From Bacteroidota bacterium (GTDB lineage: Bacteria > Bacteroidota > Bacteroidia > CAIKAF01), in the NCBI GenBank assembly GCA_023432985.1, contig JAEZEQ010000048.1, positions 1 to 23,375 of the forward strand: a stretch of DNA of 23,375 nucleotides, in the 5' to 3' direction. The notes under the pieces are model-generated. The model had not been told where the DNA came from. It searched no databases and was given only the letters and a program-made list of their open reading frames with translations. This document shows, piece by piece, positions 7,777 to 15,958 of this stretch. The stretch's first letter is position 1. Each line of letters starts with the position of its first letter. The position numbers and the translations under genes are program-made.

Positions 7777-7995
7777 TTATTTATATCTGTATGTAATTCT
7801 TCCTTTAGTTAAATCATAGGGCGACATTTCTATCTTAACTTTATCTCCGGGTAGGATTTTGATATAGTGCATACGCATTTTACCTGAGATGTGCGCGGTA
7901 ATTACGTGCTCATTTGCCAATTCTACCCGAAACATTGCGTTTGATAATGCTTCGATAATTGTACCGTCCTGTTCTATTAGTGGTTGTTTTGCCAT
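7777..7995 (-). CDS. infA: Translation initiation factor IF-1
   Basis: IF-1 is a single OB-fold protein that blocks the ribosomal A site during initiation. The 72 residues (MAKQPLIEQDGTIIEALSNA..., HISGKMRMHYIKILPGDKV, PYDLTKGRITYRYK) match the family throughout. Its first 19 nt overlap the 3' end of map, so its translation is probably coupled to that of map. Confidence 0.99.
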   Translation of the reverse strand: MAKQPLIEQDGTIIEALSNAMFRVELANEHVITAHISGKMRMHYIKILPGDKVKIEMSPYDLTKGRITYRYK

Positions 7996-8798
7996 AGGGC
8001 TACTTCAACTATATTTTTATTGTTTCTAATACTTTCTTCTATTATCATAAAATCTGATAATATATCTGTTCCTTTTTCGGTCACAGCAACCGTATGCTCG
8101 AAGTGGGCCGACATCTTTCTATCTTTTGTAACGATAGTCCACCCATCCGGAAGTGTTGCCACTTCTTTTTTCCCCAGGTTAATCATAGGTTCTATACAAA
8201 TCACCATTCCGGCTTTAATCAGGGGGCCGTTTCCGGGTCTTCCGTAGTTTGGAACTTCCGGCGCTTCGTGTAAAGAAGTTCCGATTCCGTGTCCTACCAA
8301 CTCCCGAACAACACTGCAGCCCTGGCTTTCAGCATAATTCTGAATGGCGTGAGAAATATCTCCTATTCTCTTACCGGGGGCGGCAAAGGTAATACCTTTT
8401 TTCAAAGATTCCAAAGTTACCTGCATTAATTTAAGATTTTCATCTGAAATTCCGGGCATTGCAAAGCTATAAGCCGAATCTCCGTAAAAACCATTTTTCA
8501 ATACTCCACAATCCAGCGATACAATATCCCCTTCTTGAATAATTCGATTTCCGGGTATACCGTGAACCACTTCTTCATTCACCGAAATACAAAGCGTACC
8601 GGTAAACCCGTGGTATCCTTTAAAAGCGGGAATGGCATTATGCGAACGAATAAAATCTTCCGCTATGATATCCAACTCTATGGTTTTCATTCCCGGTTGC
8701 AGGAACTTGGCTACCTCAGCCAATGTTTTGCTTACAAGCAAAGAACTTTCTCTTAGCAGCTCTATTTGTTCAGCGGTTTTTAATTGAACTTTCGCCAT
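7977..8798 (-). CDS. map: Type I methionine aminopeptidase
   Basis: The enzyme removes the initiator methionine from nascent proteins after deformylation. The 273-residue protein keeps all five metal ligands: Asp96 (SLDCG), Asp107 (YGDSAY), His170 (VGHGIG), Glu203 (CIEPM) and Glu234 (HFEHT), plus the substrate-contacting His79 (VVHG). There is no N-terminal zinc-finger extension, so this is the short bacterial type. It lies 2 nt after secY and overlaps infA by 19 nt. No adk is found between secY and map, unlike in many bacteria. Confidence 0.99.
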   Translation of the reverse strand: MAKVQLKTAEQIELLRESSLLVSKTLAEVAKFLQPGMKTIELDIIAEDFIRSHNAIPAFKGYHGFTGTLCISVNEEVVHGIPGNRIIQEGDIVSLDCGVLKNGFYGDSAYSFAMPGISDENLKLMQVTLESLKKGITFAAPGKRIGDISHAIQNYAESQGCSVVRELVGHGIGTSLHEAPEVPNYGRPGNGPLIKAGMVICIEPMINLGKKEVATLPDGWTIVTKDRKMSAHFEHTVAVTEKGTDILSDFMIIEESIRNNKNIVEVALWQNNH

Positions 8799-8800
8799 AA

Positions 8801-10135
8801 TTAAATACCACTTGACGGGGCGATAGATCTACCTTTTATTTTTCCGCCTTTCATCAATCCGTCGTATTGACGCATCAATAAATGACTTTCAATTTGTTGC
8901 AATGTATCCAATACTACACCTACCATAATCAGCAATGAAGTACCTCCGAAGAAATATGCAAATGCTGTATTCACGCCAACCAGGGATGCGAATGCCGGTA
9001 AAATGGCAATCAATGCAAGGAAAAAAGAGCCCGGAAGGGTAATGCGTGAAAGAATGTTATCTATATAATTTGCGGTATCTACACCGGGACGAATTCCGGG
9101 AATAAAACCACCTGCACGTTTTAGGTCTTCGGCGTATTGATTAGGGTTTACGCTAATTGCTGTATAGAAATAGGTAAACAAAATAATCATTATTGCGAAT
9201 GCCAGATTATACCAAAAAGAGGTAAAATCGGTGAAATTACGTGCGAACCAATTGGCTTCACCTCCGGCAAAACCGGCCAAATAAATGGGAACAAACATGA
9301 TTGCTTGCGCGAAGATAATGGGCATTACACCGGCTTGATTCACCTTAAGCGGCAAATAGTCGCGTGCACCTTGTTGCAATGGGGTACGTCCGCCTGCTAC
9401 AACACGTTTGGCGTACTGAACAGGTATTTTGCGCACACCTTGTACAAGAAGTACAGATGCCATAATAACGGCTAACAATACGACCATTTCGAGCAAGAAC
9501 ATCACGAGTCCGCCACCATCGGGGCCCATTTTCGAACCAAATTCCACAAAAAGGGCACTTGGTAAATTGGCGATAATACCAATCATAATTAAAAGTGAAA
9601 TACCGTTACCAATCCCTTTATCGGTAATACGTTCGCCCAGCCACATACAGAACATGGTACCTGCAATAAGTACAATAACCGACATGATTAACCATAATGC
9701 ACCTTCGGGGCGTGCACCGGCATTGATATAGGTGAAAATATAACTGGGAGCTTGCACAGCTGTAATGGCTATAGTAAGCAAGCGGGTAATTTGGTTCATC
9801 TTATTTCTTCCGCTTTCTCCGTCTTTCTGCAATTTTTGAAAATAAGGAACAGCGATTCCGAGTAACTGTACAATAATAGACGCAGAGATATAGGGCATAA
9901 TACCCAATGCGAATACGGAGGCACGGTTAAAGGCCCCACCGGTAAAGTTAGAAAGGATATCGATAATAGTACCTCCATCTCCGACGGCAGATTCGAGTCG
10001 GATAGAATCTACGCCCGGCAATACGATATAAGAACCGAGGCGATAAATAAGAATTAAACTGAGGGTCGTAATGATACGATTCCTCAGTTCTTCAATTTTA
10101 AAAATGTTACGAATAGTAGTAATAAAACCTTTCAT
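8801..10135 (-). CDS. secY: Protein translocase channel subunit SecY
   Basis: SecY forms the channel for Sec-dependent export and membrane insertion. The 444-residue protein has ten predictable membrane segments; I see the N-terminal LRNRIITTLSLILIYRLGSY segment, the plug/TM2 region (FNRASVFALGIMPYISASII), the basic cytosolic loop around YAKRVVAGGRTPLQQGARDY that contacts SecA or the ribosome, and a basic C-terminal tail (LMKGGKIKGRSIAP). It sits between rplO (3 nt) and map (2 nt) in the classical spc position, so channel supply is tied to ribosome supply. Confidence 0.99.
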   Translation of the reverse strand: MKGFITTIRNIFKIEELRNRIITTLSLILIYRLGSYIVLPGVDSIRLESAVGDGGTIIDILSNFTGGAFNRASVFALGIMPYISASIIVQLLGIAVPYFQKLQKDGESGRNKMNQITRLLTIAITAVQAPSYIFTYINAGARPEGALWLIMSVIVLIAGTMFCMWLGERITDKGIGNGISLLIMIGIIANLPSALFVEFGSKMGPDGGGLVMFLLEMVVLLAVIMASVLLVQGVRKIPVQYAKRVVAGGRTPLQQGARDYLPLKVNQAGVMPIIFAQAIMFVPIYLAGFAGGEANWFARNFTDFTSFWYNLAFAIMIILFTYFYTAISVNPNQYAEDLKRAGGFIPGIRPGVDTANYIDNILSRITLPGSFFLALIAILPAFASLVGVNTAFAYFFGGTSLLIMVGVVLDTLQQIESHLLMRQYDGLMKGGKIKGRSIAPSSGI

Positions 10136-10138
10136 CCA

Positions 10139-10585
10139 TTAAATTTTTTCAGCGGTTCCACCTGCAGCTTCAATCGCTTTAATAGCTGATTGGGAGAAAG
10201 CGTGTACTTTTACAGTCACCTTCGCTTTCAATTCTCCTCTGCCTAAGATTTTCACCAAATCACGTTTAGAAATCAATCCATGTGCAACCAATGCATCCAT
10301 GTCAACAACTTCCAATTTATGATTATCCACTAGAGCCTGGATGCTATCCAGATTAAGTGATTTATACTCTACACGATTGATATTTTTAAATCCGAATTTA
10401 GGGATACGACGTTGCAATGGCATTTGTCCACCTTCAAATCCTTTTTTACGAGAGTAACCCGATCTGGATTGAGCTCCTTTATGACCGCGTGTAGAAGTAC
10501 CTCCACGACCGGAACCTTGTCCGCGTCCGATACGTTTTTCTTTACCGGTAGCTCCTTCTGCTGGTTTTAAAGTATGTAAGTTCAT
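10139..10585 (-). CDS. rplO: 50S ribosomal protein L15
   Basis: L15 is a late assembly protein at the base of the central protuberance. The 148 residues show the Gly/Arg-rich extended N-terminus (RIGRGQGSGRGGTSTRGHKG) that threads into 23S rRNA, then GFEGGQMPLQRRIPKFGF and the globular domain ending KVHAFSQSAIKAIEAAGGTA. Gaps are 12 nt to rpmD and 3 nt to secY. Confidence 0.99.
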   Translation of the reverse strand: MNLHTLKPAEGATGKEKRIGRGQGSGRGGTSTRGHKGAQSRSGYSRKKGFEGGQMPLQRRIPKFGFKNINRVEYKSLNLDSIQALVDNHKLEVVDMDALVAHGLISKRDLVKILGRGELKAKVTVKVHAFSQSAIKAIEAAGGTAEKI

Positions 10586-10597
10586 TTTACTTTAATA

Positions 10598-10783
10598 TTA
10601 AATTTCTTCAACTTTAACTAAATGTTCAACCGTACGAACCATACCCAAAATTTGGGGAGTAGCTGTTTTTTCAACAGCGTGGTTCAATTTACGCAGGCCC
10701 AATGCAACCAAAGTTCTTTTTTGGTTTTCAGGTCTTCCAATCCCACTTTTAACCTGGGTAATTTTAATTTTTTTATCCGACAT
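10598..10783 (-). CDS. rpmD: 50S ribosomal protein L30
   Basis: The 61-residue product (MSDKKIKITQVKSGIGRPEN..., TLVALGLRKLNHAVEKTATP, GMVRTVEHLVKVEEI) matches bacterial L30 in length and sequence. I use ATG 10783; an in-frame TTG six bases upstream would add two residues for which there is no family support. It lies between rpsE (12 nt) and rplO (12 nt). Confidence 0.98.
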   Translation of the reverse strand: MSDKKIKITQVKSGIGRPENQKRTLVALGLRKLNHAVEKTATPQILGMVRTVEHLVKVEEI

Positions 10784-10795
10784 GACCAAGATATT

Positions 10796-11317
10796 TTAAC
10801 CGTTGAAAATTTTATCCATATTCACGCCTCTTTGTTGTGCTATAGAATAAGCATCACGCAATTGAGAGAGCGCATAAACTGTAGCTTTCACCACATTGTG
10901 CGGGTTCGACGAGCCTTTAGATTTGGCAAGTACGTCTTTCACCCCTACTGTTTCTAAAACAGCCCTCATGGCACCTCCGGCGATAACACCGGTACCACTT
11001 GCGGCTGGTTTCATAAATACACGGGCACCACCAAATTTAGCAGCTTGTTCGTGTGGAATAGTACCTTTAATGATAGGTACTTTTATAAGGTTTTTCTTAG
11101 CGTCTTCGGCACCTTTGGAGATAGCATCGGTAACTTCATTTGCTTTACCCAAACCATATCCAACTATTCCGTTTTCGTTTCCTACAACAACAATTGCAGA
11201 GAAACTAAAGTGACGACCACCTTTTGTAACTTTGGTAACACGATTGATAGCAACCAAACGATCCTTCAGTTCGATATCACCTGTTGTTTTAATGCGTTTA
11301 ATATTAGTATTTGCCAT
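10796..11317 (-). CDS. rpsE: 30S ribosomal protein S5
   Basis: S5 acts in decoding fidelity and helps unwind mRNA at the entry channel. The 173 residues contain the double-stranded-RNA-binding-like N-terminal domain (about 14-80: RLVAINRVTKVTKGGRHFSF, VGYGLGKANEV) and the C-terminal domain with AASGTGVIAGGAMRAVLETV (about 107-126) and GSSNPHNVVKAT. Gaps are 9 nt to rplR and 12 nt to rpmD. Confidence 0.99.
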   Translation of the reverse strand: MANTNIKRIKTTGDIELKDRLVAINRVTKVTKGGRHFSFSAIVVVGNENGIVGYGLGKANEVTDAISKGAEDAKKNLIKVPIIKGTIPHEQAAKFGGARVFMKPAASGTGVIAGGAMRAVLETVGVKDVLAKSKGSSNPHNVVKATVYALSQLRDAYSIAQQRGVNMDKIFNG

Positions 11318-11326
11318 AATTTCAGA

Positions 11327-11683
11327 TTAGAATTGGATTCCACCTTCACGTGCGCCTTCAGCAAGAGCTTTCACACGTCCGTGATACAAATAACCGTTAC
11401 GATCGAATTTTGCTTTAGTGATACCGGCTGCAACAGCTTTCTCTCCTAATTTTTTTCCAACCGCAGAAGCGATTTCAATTTTCGTTCCTTTAACAGAAGC
11501 TAGTTCTTTATCACGTGAAGACACGGAAAGAAGAGTAACTCCATTTTGATCGTCAATCATTTGAGCATAAATCTCCTTGTTACTGCGGAATACGCTGATA
11601 CGAGGAGCTTCTGCCGTACCGCTGATTACACTGCGGATACGTAATTTAATTGCAGATCTTCTTTTTATATTCGTCTTTGCCAT
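11327..11683 (-). CDS. rplR: 50S ribosomal protein L18
   Basis: L18 carries 5S rRNA into the 50S subunit together with L5. Using ATG 11683 the product has 118 residues, beginning MAKTNIKRRSAIKLRIRSVI, with the typical RISVFRSNKEIYAQMIDD and C-terminal FDRNGYLYHGRVKALAEGAR. An in-frame TTG three codons upstream is ignored because the family starts at this MAK-like position. It follows rplF by 20 nt. Confidence 0.98.
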   Translation of the reverse strand: MAKTNIKRRSAIKLRIRSVISGTAEAPRISVFRSNKEIYAQMIDDQNGVTLLSVSSRDKELASVKGTKIEIASAVGKKLGEKAVAAGITKAKFDRNGYLYHGRVKALAEGAREGGIQF

Positions 11684-11703
11684 TTTATGCAATATTTCTA
11701 TAA

Positions 11704-12258
11704 TTATTTACTAGCAGATTTACCGGCTTTTCTGCGCACAATTTCGCCCACAAAACGGATACCTTTTCCTTTGTATGGTTCAGGCTTACGAAGAGAACGA
11801 ATTTTTGCGGCAACCTGACCAACCAATTGCTTATCATGACTGGTTAAGGTAATAAGCGGCGCTTTTCCTTTTTCTGCTTTCGTTTCTACTTTAACCTCTT
11901 CAGGAATTTGGAACAAAATAGTATGAGAATAACCCAGGTTTAATTCTAATAGTTGTCCTTTAGCTTCAGCACGGAAACCCACACCTATCAATTCTTGTTC
12001 TTTTTTAAACCCGTCAGAAACACCAACAACCATATTGTTCAAAATAGAACGATATAAACCATGCATGGCTTTATGGCGTTTTTGTTCCGTAGCACGAACC
12101 AATTCTAATACTCCATCCTCTTGTTTAAGGGTAATGGCCGGATCAATGCTTTGCTTTAGTTCGCCTTTAGGTCCTTTAACCGTAACAACATTACTATCTG
12201 TTACCGTAATGGAAACTCCGGCAGGAACTTTTATGGGTAATTTACCTATACGTGACAT
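11704..12258 (-). CDS. rplF: 50S ribosomal protein L6
   Basis: L6 lies near the sarcin-ricin loop where translational GTPases bind. The 184 residues show the duplicated L6 fold: MSRIGKLPIKVPAGVSITVT at the start, the central ELIGVGFRAEAKGQLLELNL segment, and the conserved C-terminal EPYKGKGIRFVGEIVRRKAG. Gaps are 14 nt to rpsH and 20 nt to rplR. Confidence 0.99.
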   Translation of the reverse strand: MSRIGKLPIKVPAGVSITVTDSNVVTVKGPKGELKQSIDPAITLKQEDGVLELVRATEQKRHKAMHGLYRSILNNMVVGVSDGFKKEQELIGVGFRAEAKGQLLELNLGYSHTILFQIPEEVKVETKAEKGKAPLITLTSHDKQLVGQVAAKIRSLRKPEPYKGKGIRFVGEIVRRKAGKSASK

Positions 12259-12272
12259 GTTAATTCAATTTC

Positions 12273-12665
12273 TTAATAAACGTAACATAATACTTCTCCG
12301 CCAACATTCAATTCGCGGGCTCTTTTATCGCTCATAACACCTTTAGAGGTAGAAAGGATGGCAATTCCCAATCCGTTCAATACTCTTGGTATTTCGTTCG
12401 CTCCTTTATATAAACGCAATCCGGGCGAACTAACGCGTTGAATTTTTTGGATGGCGCATTGTTTAGTTACCGGATGATATTTCAATGCAATTTTAATCAC
12501 ATCCTGGTGTTCTCCTTTTTCGAACTTATAGTTCAAAATAAAACCTTTATCAAAAAGAATTTTTGTAATATCTTTCTTAAGGTTTGACGCAGGCACCTCT
12601 ACTACCTTATGACGTGCGGAGGCCGCGTTGCGTATTCTTGTCAGAAAATCTGCTATTGGATCCAT
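12273..12665 (-). CDS. rpsH: 30S ribosomal protein S8
   Basis: S8 binds helix 21 of 16S rRNA and in E. coli represses the spc operon. The start is ATG 12665, giving MDPIADFLTRIRNAASARHK, the universal S8 N-terminus, and 130 residues, the usual length; the frame is open another 25 codons upstream but that overlaps rpsN and has no family counterpart. The C-terminal LSTSKGVMSDKRARELNVGG motif is intact. The gap to rpsN is 22 nt. Confidence 0.98.
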   Translation of the reverse strand: MDPIADFLTRIRNAASARHKVVEVPASNLKKDITKILFDKGFILNYKFEKGEHQDVIKIALKYHPVTKQCAIQKIQRVSSPGLRLYKGANEIPRVLNGLGIAILSTSKGVMSDKRARELNVGGEVLCYVY

Positions 12666-12687
12666 TTCTTTACTTACTATCTTGTGA

Positions 12688-12993
12688 TTACCAACTTGCT
12701 TTTTTAACACCCGGGATGAGACCGAAATTTGCCATATCACGGAATTGATTGCGACACAATCCGAATTGACGCATATAGCCTTTAGGACGTCCTGTTAATT
12801 TACAACGATTGTGCATACGCTCTTTTGCAGAGTTTTTAGGCAATTGTTGTAATTTGAACTGTGCTTCTAACTTCTCTTCAAAACTAGATTCCGGGTTAGA
12901 AATTACAGCTTTTAAAGATTCACGTTTTCCCTGATAACGATTGTTCAGATATTCACGTTTTCTTTCTCTGGCTTTCATTGATTCTTTTGCCAT
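12688..12993 (-). CDS. rpsN: 30S ribosomal protein S14 (long, zinc-free type)
   Basis: The 101-residue product is the long S14 form, as in E. coli: MAKESMKARERKREYLNNRY at the start and RCKLTGRPKGYMRQFGLCRN near residues 73-92. It lacks the paired CxxC motifs of the short zinc-binding form. S14 acts in 30S head assembly. Gaps are 4 nt to rplE and 22 nt to rpsH. Confidence 0.98.
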   Translation of the reverse strand: MAKESMKARERKREYLNNRYQGKRESLKAVISNPESSFEEKLEAQFKLQQLPKNSAKERMHNRCKLTGRPKGYMRQFGLCRNQFRDMANFGLIPGVKKASW

Positions 12994-12997
12994 AATT

Positions 12998-13555
12998 TTA
13001 GCTCTTTTTTATATTATTAAAAGGCATACCAAATTCTTTCAACAAAGCATACGCCTCGCTATCATTCTTTGCCGTGGTTACAAAAGTAATATCCATACCG
13101 TTGATGCGATTTACTTTATCGATATCAATCTCAGCAAAGATGATTTGTTCTGTAACACCCATGGTAAAATTACCACGTCCGTCAAATCCTTTTGCATTCA
13201 CTCCTTTGAAATCACGAATACGTGGAAGAGAAATAGATAACAAACGATCTAAAAACTCATACATACGTTCTCCGCGAAGCGTTACACGTGCTCCAACAGG
13301 AATACCTTTTCTCAACTTAAAGTTAGAGATATCCTTTTTGGATTTTGTAGCAACTGCTTTTTGACCGGCAATAAGAGACATTTCAGCTATTGCAGTATCA
13401 ATTAAACGCTTATCAGCTACTGCAGCACCTACACCTTGATTCAAAACAATCTTAGTGATTCTGGGTACCTGCATTACATTTTTGTACTGGAATTGTTCCT
13501 TTAAAGCAGGAGCAACTTCTGCAGCATATTTGGTTTTTAATCTGGGCGTACTCAT
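12998..13555 (-). CDS. rplE: 50S ribosomal protein L5
   Basis: L5 binds 5S rRNA and contacts P-site tRNA and S13. The 185 residues contain the family's KNVMQVPRITKIVLNQGVG (about 24-42), LRKGIPVGARVTLRGERMYE and GFDGRGNFTMGVTEQIIFAE blocks. Its ATG overlaps the stop of rplX by one base (TAATG), indicating translational coupling. Confidence 0.99.
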   Translation of the reverse strand: MSTPRLKTKYAAEVAPALKEQFQYKNVMQVPRITKIVLNQGVGAAVADKRLIDTAIAEMSLIAGQKAVATKSKKDISNFKLRKGIPVGARVTLRGERMYEFLDRLLSISLPRIRDFKGVNAKGFDGRGNFTMGVTEQIIFAEIDIDKVNRINGMDITFVTTAKNDSEAYALLKEFGMPFNNIKKS

Positions 13556-13875
13556 TATTTAATTACCTCCCCTGACTTTTTAGTTATTCTCACATTCTTA
13601 CCGGTTTTTTCGTCTTTTGTTCTACCAACGCGACTAGCCTTACCGGATTTCGGCTCAATCAACATCAGTTTGCTTACATGTAGAGGAGCTTCCTTCTCTA
13701 CTATGCCTCCATTTGGATTTTGAGCAGAAGGCTTGGTATGGCGTTTAACCATATTGATTCCTTCCACAATCGCCGTGGCATCTTTTAAGCTCACTTTTTG
13801 AATAGTACCCTGAGAACCTTTATTGTTCCCGGAAATTACTACTACTTTATCACCTTTTTTTACGTGCAGTTTCAT
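13555..13875 (-). CDS. rplX: 50S ribosomal protein L24
   Basis: L24 starts 50S assembly and ends near the exit tunnel. The 106 residues begin with a KOW motif (KKGDKVVVISGNNKGSQGTI, about 5-24), followed by GINMVKRHTKPSAQNPNGGI and EAPLHVSKLMLIEP, all family hallmarks. It lies 14 nt after rplN and overlaps rplE by one base. Confidence 0.99.
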   Translation of the reverse strand: MKLHVKKGDKVVVISGNNKGSQGTIQKVSLKDATAIVEGINMVKRHTKPSAQNPNGGIVEKEAPLHVSKLMLIEPKSGKASRVGRTKDEKTGKNVRITKKSGEVIK

Positions 13876-13889
13876 TTGCTATCTATAAA

Positions 13890-14258
13890 TTAAAGCACTT
13901 CTGGTGCTAATGAAACAATTTTCATATATTGTTTTTCGCGCAATTCACGGGCAACAGGACCAAAGATACGCGTACCTCTCATTTCGCCTTGATTATTCAA
14001 AAGAACAACCGCATTGTCATCGAAACGGATATAAGATCCATCTCCGCGGCGTACTTCTTTTTTCGTGCGCACAACAACTGCTTTGGTAACTTGTCCTTTC
14101 TTTACGTTACCACTTGGCATGGCCGCTTTCACAGTCACCACTACAGTATCACCAAGTCGGCCATAACGCTTAGCTGTTCCACCCAATACACGGATAACAA
14201 GAACTTCTTTAGCGCCGCTGTTATCAGCCACAGTACATCTACTTTCTGATTGTATCAT
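13890..14258 (-). CDS. rplN: 50S ribosomal protein L14
   Basis: L14 lies at the subunit interface and forms an intersubunit bridge with 16S rRNA. The 122 residues (MIQSESRCTVADNSGAKEVL, VVVRTKKEVRRGDGSYIRFD, GTRIFGPVARELREKQYMKI) are the standard length and sequence. It follows rpsQ with a 2-nt gap. Confidence 0.99.
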   Translation of the reverse strand: MIQSESRCTVADNSGAKEVLVIRVLGGTAKRYGRLGDTVVVTVKAAMPSGNVKKGQVTKAVVVRTKKEVRRGDGSYIRFDDNAVVLLNNQGEMRGTRIFGPVARELREKQYMKIVSLAPEVL

Positions 14259-14260
14259 GA

Positions 14261-14524
14261 TTACTTAGCCTTTTCAATTATTTCTACTAATCGCCAGTTT
14301 TTCAATTTGCTCAAGGGGCGAGTTTCCATGATGCGTACGGTATCACCGATACCACATTCTGCTTTCTCATCGTGGGCATAAAACTTTTTAGAAGTTTTTA
14401 CAAACTTTCCATAAAGCGCGTGTTTCACTTTACGCTCTACACTTACCACAATGGTTTTATCCATTTTATTGGAAGTTACAATTCCAATTTTTTCTTTTCT
14501 TATATTTCTTACCGATTCTGACAT
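14261..14524 (-). CDS. rpsQ: 30S ribosomal protein S17
   Basis: S17 is an early-binding OB-fold protein of the 30S body. The 87 residues contain KEKIGIVTSNKMDKTIVVSV (about 10-29), the KYGK-like LYGKFVKTSKKFYAHDE strand and GDTVRIMETRPLSKLKNWRL. Gaps are 21 nt to rpmC and 2 nt to rplN. Confidence 0.99.
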   Translation of the reverse strand: MSESVRNIRKEKIGIVTSNKMDKTIVVSVERKVKHALYGKFVKTSKKFYAHDEKAECGIGDTVRIMETRPLSKLKNWRLVEIIEKAK

Positions 14525-14545
14525 GTCTAAATCAATTAAAGATGA

Positions 14546-14743
14546 TTATTTAACCGTATTATTACGATTGTTTATTTCTGTCATCAAAGATGCGATAGAA
14601 CGACGAATTTTACGAATCAACAGCGGATTCTCCATAGGAGATAGTGCATGTGTCATTTTCATATTCTGATATTCTGAACGCAAATTATCAAGCTTTGCAG
14701 TTAAATCAGCAATCGAAAGTTCTTTGTTTTCTGCCTTTTTCAT
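14546..14743 (-). CDS. rpmC: 50S ribosomal protein L29
   Basis: L29 is a small two-helix protein beside the exit tunnel, close to the docking site of trigger factor and SRP. The 65 residues (MKKAENKELSIADLTAKLDN, then MENPLLIRKIRRSIASLMTE) match in length and in the characteristic IRKIRRxIA segment. Gaps are 18 nt to rplP and 21 nt to rpsQ. Confidence 0.98.
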   Translation of the reverse strand: MKKAENKELSIADLTAKLDNLRSEYQNMKMTHALSPMENPLLIRKIRRSIASLMTEINNRNNTVK

Positions 14744-14761
14744 TTCTTAATCTATTATTTA

Positions 14762-15181
14762 TTAGGCTACATAATCTCTTCTAACCAAGAACTTTGTCTT
14801 AACCGGTAACTTCTGTGCAGCCAATCTTAAAGCTTCTTTAGCCGTTTCCATGTCAACACCTTCTACCTCAAACATAATACGTCCGGGTTTAACAACGGCA
14901 GCCCAATATTCAGGAGCACCTTTACCTTTACCCATACGTACCTCGGCAGGTTTAGAAGTAATTGGTTTATCAGGGAATATACGTATCCAAACCTGACCTT
15001 CTCTTTTCATGTAACGGTTTAATGCTACACGAGCCGCTTCTATTTGACGGCTGTTCAACCAAGCCGTGTCTAAAGATTTAAGGGCAAAGGAACCAAATGC
15101 AATGTCCGTACCACGCTGAGCGTTTCCTTTCATTCTTCCTTTTTGAACCTTTCTGTATTTTACTCTTTTCGGCGATAACAT
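14762..15181 (-). CDS. rplP: 50S ribosomal protein L16
   Basis: L16 helps shape the A site and the peptidyl-transferase region. The 139 residues start MLSPKRVKYRKVQKGRMKGN and contain the near-universal PDKPITSKPAEVRMGKGKGA region, with GKGKGAPEYW at about 84-93. Gaps are 33 nt to rpsC and 18 nt to rpmC. Confidence 0.99.
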   Translation of the reverse strand: MLSPKRVKYRKVQKGRMKGNAQRGTDIAFGSFALKSLDTAWLNSRQIEAARVALNRYMKREGQVWIRIFPDKPITSKPAEVRMGKGKGAPEYWAAVVKPGRIMFEVEGVDMETAKEALRLAAQKLPVKTKFLVRRDYVA

Positions 15182-15214
15182 CTTAAAAGCCTATTTTTAG
15201 TGTTAATGACTCAA

Positions 15215-15946
15215 TTATTTTTTCTTTCTTCTTCCACCCTGGTTTCCACCTGCATTACCTGCAGATCCGCTAACCGGCTTACGAGCCTTAGGATTTCCGA
15301 TATTTGGAGATAAATCACGTTTACCATAAACCTCACCCAAACATATCCAAACTTTTATTCCAATTCTACCATAGGTAGTATGTGCTTCCGCTACTGCATA
15401 ATCAATGTCTGCACGGAAGGTATGAAGTGGGGTTCTACCCTCTTTAAATATCTCTGAACGTGCCATCTCTGCACCACCTAAACGGCCGGAAATGTTCACT
15501 TTAATTCCCTCAGCTCCCATGCGAATTGCAGAGGATAAACCGGCTTTAATCGCTCTACGATATGCCACACGGCCTTCTAGCTGACGTGCTATAGAATCTG
15601 CAACTAAACGCGCATCAATCTCCGGACGTTTGATCTCAAATATATTGATTTGAACCTCTTTTCCGGTAATCTTACGCAATTCTTCACGTAATTTATCTAC
15701 TTCCTGACCACCTTTTCCGATAATGATACCGGGACGTGATGTGTGGATAGTAACGGTAATTAATTTAAGTGTACGCTCAATTACAATTTTTGATACACCA
15801 GCTTTGTTTAAGCGCGCATTGATATATTTACGGATTTTGTAATCTTCTGCAATTTTATCCGCATAGTTGTTGCCTCCAAACCAGTTTGAATCCCAACCTT
15901 TAATATATCCTAATCTTGTTCCTATTGGATTAGCCTTCTGTCCCAT
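15215..15946 (-). CDS. rpsC: 30S ribosomal protein S3
   Basis: S3 lies at the mRNA entry channel and shares in helicase activity there. The 243 residues contain a type II KH domain with the loop GIIIGKGG (about 73-80) and the C-terminal domain (GAEGIKVNISGRLGGAEMAR, GRIGIKVWICLGEVYG). A Gly-rich, basic tail (SAGNAGGNQGGRRKKK) ends the protein, slightly longer than E. coli S3. Gaps are 12 nt to rplV and 33 nt to rplP. Confidence 0.99.
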   Translation of the reverse strand: MGQKANPIGTRLGYIKGWDSNWFGGNNYADKIAEDYKIRKYINARLNKAGVSKIVIERTLKLITVTIHTSRPGIIIGKGGQEVDKLREELRKITGKEVQINIFEIKRPEIDARLVADSIARQLEGRVAYRRAIKAGLSSAIRMGAEGIKVNISGRLGGAEMARSEIFKEGRTPLHTFRADIDYAVAEAHTTYGRIGIKVWICLGEVYGKRDLSPNIGNPKARKPVSGSAGNAGGNQGGRRKKK

Positions 15947-15958
15947 TCGATTGTATGA

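Noticed and set aside
12666..12740. N-terminal extension of rpsH to 12740
   Set aside because: The extra 25 codons overlap rpsN and have no counterpart in S8; the universal start MDPIADFLTRIRNA begins at 12665.
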